In this document: one piece after another, positions 60,568-64,000 of the stretch
Position numbering within the stretch: position 1 is the stretch's first letter
Layout of the letters: the number at the start of each line of letters is the position of its first letter
Assembly: GCF_000013985.1 (NCBI RefSeq)
Contig: NC_008048.1
Coordinates: forward strand, 1,860,001-1,924,000
Direction of reading: 5' to 3'
Length of the DNA stretch: 64,000 nt
Source: Sphingopyxis alaskensis RB2256
GTDB taxonomy: Bacteria; Pseudomonadota; Alphaproteobacteria; Sphingomonadales; Sphingomonadaceae
Translations under genes and position numbers: made by a program
Notes under the pieces: generated by a model
Database searches by the model: none
Seen by the model: only the letters and a program-made list of their open reading frames with translations
What the model was told of the DNA's origin: nothing

Positions 60568-60653
60568 ACGACGAGGAGCGTGGCGACGCGGCAATCTCCG
60601 GCCATCGATGCCGCGCAATGCTTCGGGCTGGAGATTGCGTCGCTGCGCTGACG
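60568..60653. repeat. Palindromic repeat family CGTCATTGCGAGG, worn copy 3
   Basis: ACGAGGAGCGTGGCGACGCG and GCAATCTCC...GGAGATTGCGTCGCTGCGCTGACG match the inner part of the copies at 42.8 and 43.6 kb; the outer ends are eroded. It separates ccmA from ccmB. Confidence 0.65.
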
Positions 60654-60662
60654 GGGGGTGAT

Positions 60663-61247
60663 TCATGCCAACACCCCCATAACCAGCTCGTCCAGATCGG
60701 GAATCGCCAGCGCGAAATGCGACGCCAGCAACACCGCGCCGCCGTTCGCGCGGTGCGTCGCAATCGCCGCCACCAGCCGCGCGGTCGCGGCCTGGTCCAT
60801 CCCGTTCGCGGGTTCGTCGAGCAGCCAGATCGGCGCGCCGCTGGCGATCACCCGCACCATCGCCGCGCGCCTTCGCTGCCCCGTCGAAAGCATCGCCACC
60901 GGCACGTCGGCCAGGGTGTTCAGCGCCATCATGTCCATCGCCCGGTCGACGGCATGACCGTCGACCGTATCGACCCGCGCCCAGAAATCGAGCGCGCGGC
61001 GCAGCGGCAGTTCGGAATCGAGCGCCGCCGCCTCGTCGATCAGCGCGATCCGCCCGCGGCGCACGACCCTTCCCGCGGCGGGACGCAGCAGCCCGGCGGC
61101 GAGACGGATCAGGCTCGATTTGCCCGCGCCGTTCGGCCCGCGCACCCAGAGCGCATCGCCGCGGTTCAGAGCGAGCGACAGCTCCTCAAAGACCAGCCGG
61201 TCGCCGCGGATGCACGCGACGCCGTCGAGCGCCAGCAGAACCGTCAC
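60663..61247 (-). CDS. ccmA: Heme exporter ATP-binding protein A (cytochrome c maturation)
   Basis: 194 residues, a compact ABC ATPase: Walker A GPNGAGKSSLIRLA, signature MLSTGQRRRAAMVRVIASG, Walker B IWLLDEPANGMD and the switch His region (VLLASHFAL). Partner of CcmB. Its start overlaps the stop of the metallopeptidase gene upstream by 4 bp. Confidence 0.93.
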   Translation of the reverse strand: MTVLLALDGVACIRGDRLVFEELSLALNRGDALWVRGPNGAGKSSLIRLAAGLLRPAAGRVVRRGRIALIDEAAALDSELPLRRALDFWARVDTVDGHAVDRAMDMMALNTLADVPVAMLSTGQRRRAAMVRVIASGAPIWLLDEPANGMDQAATARLVAAIATHRANGGAVLLASHFALAIPDLDELVMGVLA

Positions 61248-61663
61248 GCCATATCCTCAAGCGCGTGCATATCGTCGTCGGAAAAGCCGAAATGATGGCC
61301 GATCTCGTGGATCAGCACATGGCGCACCAGCCAGTCGAGCCGTTCGCCGCCCTCGATCCATTCGACCAGGATGGGGATGCGGTACAGCGTCACCCGGTCG
61401 GGCATCCCACCGCTTTCGCCGATGCTGCGTTCGGTGAGCGGGCGCCCTTCGTAGAGTCCGGTGAGGTCATAGGGATGTTCGATGCCCAGCGAGGCCAGCA
61501 CCTCGTCGTCAGCGAACTCCTCGATCGAAATCACGACGCCCTCGATATGCGGTCTGAACACGTCGGGCATGGTTTCCAGCGCCGCTTCGGCCATCGCGAA
61601 CAGCGCATCGGCGTCGGGGGCGGCGCCGGTCCATCCGGCTGACAGGCTAGAGCGCGATGACAT
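61244..61663 (-). CDS. Zincin-like metallopeptidase whose start was replaced by a MITE
   Basis: 139 residues as now read. The catalytic motif HEIGHHFGFSDDD (HExxHxxGxxD) and SIEEFADDEVLASLGIEHPY and DLTGLYEGRPL are typical of the short zincin family next to ccmA. The 267-bp element at 61650-61916 sits in codon 5 of the original gene. The old start (MSDKS, ATG at 61930-61932) is now cut off and reads into the element for 8 codons only. The element's end provides ATG at 61661-61663, giving MSSRSSLSAGWTG where the ancestral protein would be MSDKSSLSAGWTG. The ribosome site there (GGTGGG) is weak, so expression may be reduced. Confidence 0.82.
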   Translation of the reverse strand: MSSRSSLSAGWTGAAPDADALFAMAEAALETMPDVFRPHIEGVVISIEEFADDEVLASLGIEHPYDLTGLYEGRPLTERSIGESGGMPDRVTLYRIPILVEWIEGGERLDWLVRHVLIHEIGHHFGFSDDDMHALEDMA

Positions 61664-61916
61664 GATATTGACCCACCGTGACGGAGACGATTTTGGCCGA
61701 GTGCGAGGCGCGAGGAGCGGCGCGATGCGAGATATCGCGCCCGACGAGCAACGTGGCAATCGGCCAGAATCGACCCGCCCCGGAAGGGTTGCCCCCTGAA
61801 GCCCGCCGGACAGCGGCGCGTCTCTGGTCCGGGCAACCAGCCCGTCCTGCGAGACGCTTCTTGCCGACGAACTTCAGGGGGCAATCACGGTGGGTCAATA
61901 TCATGTCATCGCGCTC
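61650..61916. mobile_element. 267-bp MITE-like element, copy 2, inside the metallopeptidase gene
   Basis: Ends GAGCGCGATGACATGATATT at both sides as ~32-bp inverted repeats, flanked by TA (61648-61649 and 61917-61918). Same length as the copy at 54304-54570 and nearly the same sequence, but inverted. Removing the element and one TA restores an uninterrupted frame ATGAGCGACAAGTCTAGCCTG. Confidence 0.88.
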
Positions 61917-61983
61917 TAGACTTGTCGCTCATCGCGCCCTTTCTTATGGCGACCGCACGGCATTGACCAGCGGGAGAAAAACC

Positions 61984-62271
61984 ATGGTGCAGAAACTCGA
62001 CGATGCGCAGCGCAGCGCGCTGCTCGCCCGCTTCCCCCAATGGACGCACGACCCGGTGCGCGATGCGATCACGCGGCAGTTCCGGTTCGACGATTTCGCG
62101 CAGGCCTTCGGCTTCATGGCGAGCGTCGCGATCGTCGCCGAAAAGCTGGACCATCATCCCGAATGGTCGAACGTCTATAACCGCGTCGACGTGCTGCTGA
62201 CGACGCACGATGCCAACGGACTTTCGGAGCGCGACGCGAAGCTCGCGGAGGCGATCGAGGCGCTGCTCTGA
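61984..62271 (+). CDS. phhB: 4a-hydroxytetrahydrobiopterin dehydratase (pterin-4a-carbinolamine dehydratase)
   Basis: 95 residues. The active-site histidines H57, H58 and H75 are in [16 protein letters not shown] and [14 protein letters not shown]. It recycles the pterin cofactor of phenylalanine hydroxylase. Its 5' region originally lay back-to-back with the metallopeptidase start; the element insertion has left about 65 bp upstream. Confidence 0.93.
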   Translation: MVQKLDDAQRSALLARFPQWTHDPVRDAITRQFRFDDFAQAFGFMASVAIVAEKLDHHPEWSNVYNRVDVLLTTHDANGLSERDAKLAEAIEALL

Positions 62272-62278
62272 GCCTCGA

Positions 62279-62623
62279 TCAGAGGATTTCGCGCACCTTG
62301 TCCTGCGGTCGGCACAGCCGCACGCCCTTTTCGGTTTCGACGAAGGGGCGCTCGACATAGGCGGGATTCGCCGCCATCGCCGCGATGATCGTATCGGCGT
62401 CGGCATCGGGCAGGCCGCGCTCGGCGGCATCGGTGCCGCGCAGGCGCAGCGCGTCGCGCGGCGCCAGCCCGGCGTCGGCGAAAAGCTGGCGCAGCTTCGC
62501 CGCTTCATAGGGATTTTTGAGATATTCGATCACCGTCAGCTCGACGTCCGGCGTCGCATCAAGGATCGCCAGAGTGTTGCGCGAGGTGCCGCAGGCGGGG
62601 TTGTGCCAGATGGTCGCTTTCAT
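62279..62623 (-). CDS. arsC: ArsC-family arsenate reductase (glutaredoxin type)
   Basis: 114 residues with the redox Cys11 in IWHNPACGTSRNTLAIL, then EYLKNPYEAAKLRQLF, GLAPRDALRLRGTD and NPAYVERPFVETEKGVRLCR with the conserved Arg residues. It reduces arsenate using glutathione/glutaredoxin. No ars operon is around it, so a Spx/YffB-like housekeeping role is also possible. Confidence 0.85.
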   Translation of the reverse strand: MKATIWHNPACGTSRNTLAILDATPDVELTVIEYLKNPYEAAKLRQLFADAGLAPRDALRLRGTDAAERGLPDADADTIIAAMAANPAYVERPFVETEKGVRLCRPQDKVREIL

Positions 62624-62794
62624 GCGCGTGCGTCCTAACGCCGCCTTACCGCAGCGTAAACCCGCTATTCATGGCATATATGGCACATTTGCCCGCATGA
62701 AGGGGAACCACCAGCTTGCCTTTCGACGCGGAAACACGATTTATGCAAAGTCGAGGGACCGCCAAAGGGCGGCCGATGCGGGGTTGCTGTCAAA

Positions 62795-63532
62795 GTGAAT
62801 GAATTGATCGATCGCAGGGCATTGCTGGCCGGGCTCGCGGGTGCGGGCGCGGTGGCCGCCATTCCTGCGCGGGCGCAGCTTCCGAACTGGGTCCGGCAGC
62901 CGGTGACGCCGCCGCCGGTCGATTATCTGGCCGTAGCGAAGAAGCAGCTTGCGATGCAGGCGCGCAACATCCCGCAGACCGACCGCGTCGGTGTCGTCGA
63001 TTTCGGCCTGCCGTCGTCGCGCCCGCGCTTTGCGCTGGTCGACATGGTCGCGGGCACGGTCGACCTGTTCCCGGTAACGCACGGCCGCGGCTCGGACCCG
63101 CAGCACGACGGCTGGCTCAAGAGCTTCTCGAACCGCGTCGGCAGCCTCGCGACCTCACGCGGGGCGTATCGCACCAGCGATTATTATTGGGGCGCCAACG
63201 GGTCGTCGATGCGGCTTGCGGGGCTGGAACCCGACAACAGCAACGCCGACGTTCGCGCGATCGTCGTCCATGGCGCCTGGTACGCCGACCCGGCGCTGAT
63301 CGCGACGCAGGGCAAGCTGGGGCGCAGCGAGGGCTGTTTCGTGTTCGGCGAAGAATTGCTGCCGATGATCCTCTACAAGCTCGGCCCCGGACGCCTGCTC
63401 TTCGCCGACCGGCTGAGCGCGCCGCCACCGCTGCCCGCGCCGTTCGACCTGCCCGCCGACCCGCTGCCGGGGATGGAAAATCTGCGCCGCGCAAGCAGCG
63501 TGAACGGGCCGCTGCCGACGACGGCAGACTGA
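62795..63532 (+). CDS. L,D-transpeptidase-like murein enzyme (YkuD-type catalytic domain)
   Basis: 245 residues from a GTG start (a TTG 9 bases on is also possible). DRRALLAGLAGAGAVAAIPA is a Tat-like signal. The catalytic region shows IVVHGAWYADPALI and LGRSEGCFVFGEELL, with His, Ser-x-Gly-Cys as in L,D-transpeptidases that form 3-3 crosslinks or attach proteins to peptidoglycan. The tail is Pro-rich. Confidence 0.85.
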   Translation: MNELIDRRALLAGLAGAGAVAAIPARAQLPNWVRQPVTPPPVDYLAVAKKQLAMQARNIPQTDRVGVVDFGLPSSRPRFALVDMVAGTVDLFPVTHGRGSDPQHDGWLKSFSNRVGSLATSRGAYRTSDYYWGANGSSMRLAGLEPDNSNADVRAIVVHGAWYADPALIATQGKLGRSEGCFVFGEELLPMILYKLGPGRLLFADRLSAPPPLPAPFDLPADPLPGMENLRRASSVNGPLPTTAD

Positions 63533-63625
63533 CGAACTGACGACGAGCCGCAATGGCGGTCGGTCGGCAGCAGCGGCGAAAGACCAGCACCGCATTGTCT
63601 CACTTCGGTCGAAACCAGTCCCGCG

Positions 63626-64000
63626 CTATTCCCCGACCCCGCACGACACCGTTCCGCTGCCGACATTGCGCACCGCGCAAACGGGTCGCCCCAGCACCAC
63701 CGTCCGTCCGATGCCGCGCGCGGTGATCGCCGCGCTTTTGACCGCGCGCAGCCGGTGATCGCCCGCACCTTCGCTGTCGCTGATCAATTCGTCGACCGCC
63801 AGCGCGCCCGCATCGACCATGCCGGCACCCGACAGCGTCATCCGCGCATTTCTGGCCTTGCCGCCCAGCGTCATCGTACCGTTGCCGATCATCGCGACCT
63901 GTAACCGGTCGGCGTCGATCGCCGCAACGGTCAGCCGCCCCGGCCCGCGCAGCCCGACCATCGCGCGCTGCCCCGCCAGCCGGTCGATCGCCAGCGATCC
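63626..64000 (-). CDS. Head GIN domain (DUF2807) protein, 5' part outside window
   Basis: The frame is open to the window end. The visible 124 residues have the repeated beta-helix-like pattern of GIN domains (RLQVAMIGNGTMTLGGKARN, ARMTLSGAGMVDAGALAVDE, SAAITARGIGRTVVLGRPVC) and end SGTVSCGVGE. These are exported, adhesin-like beta-rich proteins of unknown role. Confidence 0.75.
   Translation of the reverse strand, partial: GSLAIDRLAGQRAMVGLRGPGRLTVAAIDADRLQVAMIGNGTMTLGGKARNARMTLSGAGMVDAGALAVDELISDSEGAGDHRLRAVKSAAITARGIGRTVVLGRPVCAVRNVGSGTVSCGVGE

Overview
The window reads as chromosome of a high-GC alphaproteobacterium, most likely a Sphingopyxis-like member of the Sphingomonadales. This is inferred from the overall gene set, the abundance of short palindromic intergenic repeats and the type of insertion sequences; no 16S gene is present to settle it. 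Most of it is ordinary housekeeping DNA interrupted by mobile elements.

Layout. 1-3.1 kb: the start of an acyl-CoA synthetase gene, a phosphotransferase and two decayed genes (a MetE-like fragment and a frameshifted alpha/beta hydrolase). 3.1-4.4 kb: a 263-bp MITE-like element followed directly by an IS481-family element. 4.4-15.5 kb: a MarR regulator, tsaC/sua5, an acyl-CoA dehydrogenase, a CHASE2-EAL protein, a candidate 20-residue small protein, nrdA and nrdB (with a DUF559 gene between them), and a DUF4160/DUF2442 pair of which the first is frameshifted. 15.6-17.5 kb: an IS5-family element abutting a second, inverted IS481 copy. 17.5-26.4 kb: an island-like segment with a broken AI-2E transporter, a Tat-exported Fe/Mn superoxide dismutase, DUF3147 and a heavy-metal-type RND efflux operon (His-rich periplasmic protein, TolC-like, small His-rich lipoprotein, adaptor, pump). 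It ends at a ruined tyrosine integrase close to tRNA-Arg(CCT). 26.8-44 kb: DUF1178, grxC, comF, a methyltransferase, mutT, two Flp pilins, an M48 protease, accA, xerD, aroKB, an ArsR/SRPBCC pair, a Kef-type antiporter, an Fe-S scaffold gene, cvpA, radA and a transaldolase-like gene. 43.7-50 kb: acyl-CoA and acetate metabolism (enoyl-CoA hydratase, thiolase-like, aldehyde dehydrogenase, acs). 50-54 kb: the Anbu proteasome-like cluster. 54.3-62 kb: secA, small exported proteins, an SDR, ccmBA and a metallopeptidase, bracketed by two inverted copies of a 267-bp element. 62-64 kb: phhB, arsC, an L,D-transpeptidase and a partial GIN-domain gene.

The most interesting structure concerns the mobile elements. 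One 267-bp element has inserted in the fifth codon of the metallopeptidase gene, and its own terminal repeat supplies a new in-frame ATG. Both IS481 copies sit at CTAG sites created at the edge of another element, and both transposase genes take their stop codon from that CTAG target. A palindrome, TTGACG-N4-CGTCAA, lies before both the enoyl-CoA hydratase and the SDR gene and may mark a shared regulon. I found no CRISPR array, prophage or rRNA. Nothing in the window is clearly a new multigene system; the novelty is in the elements, the small proteins and the regulatory motifs.
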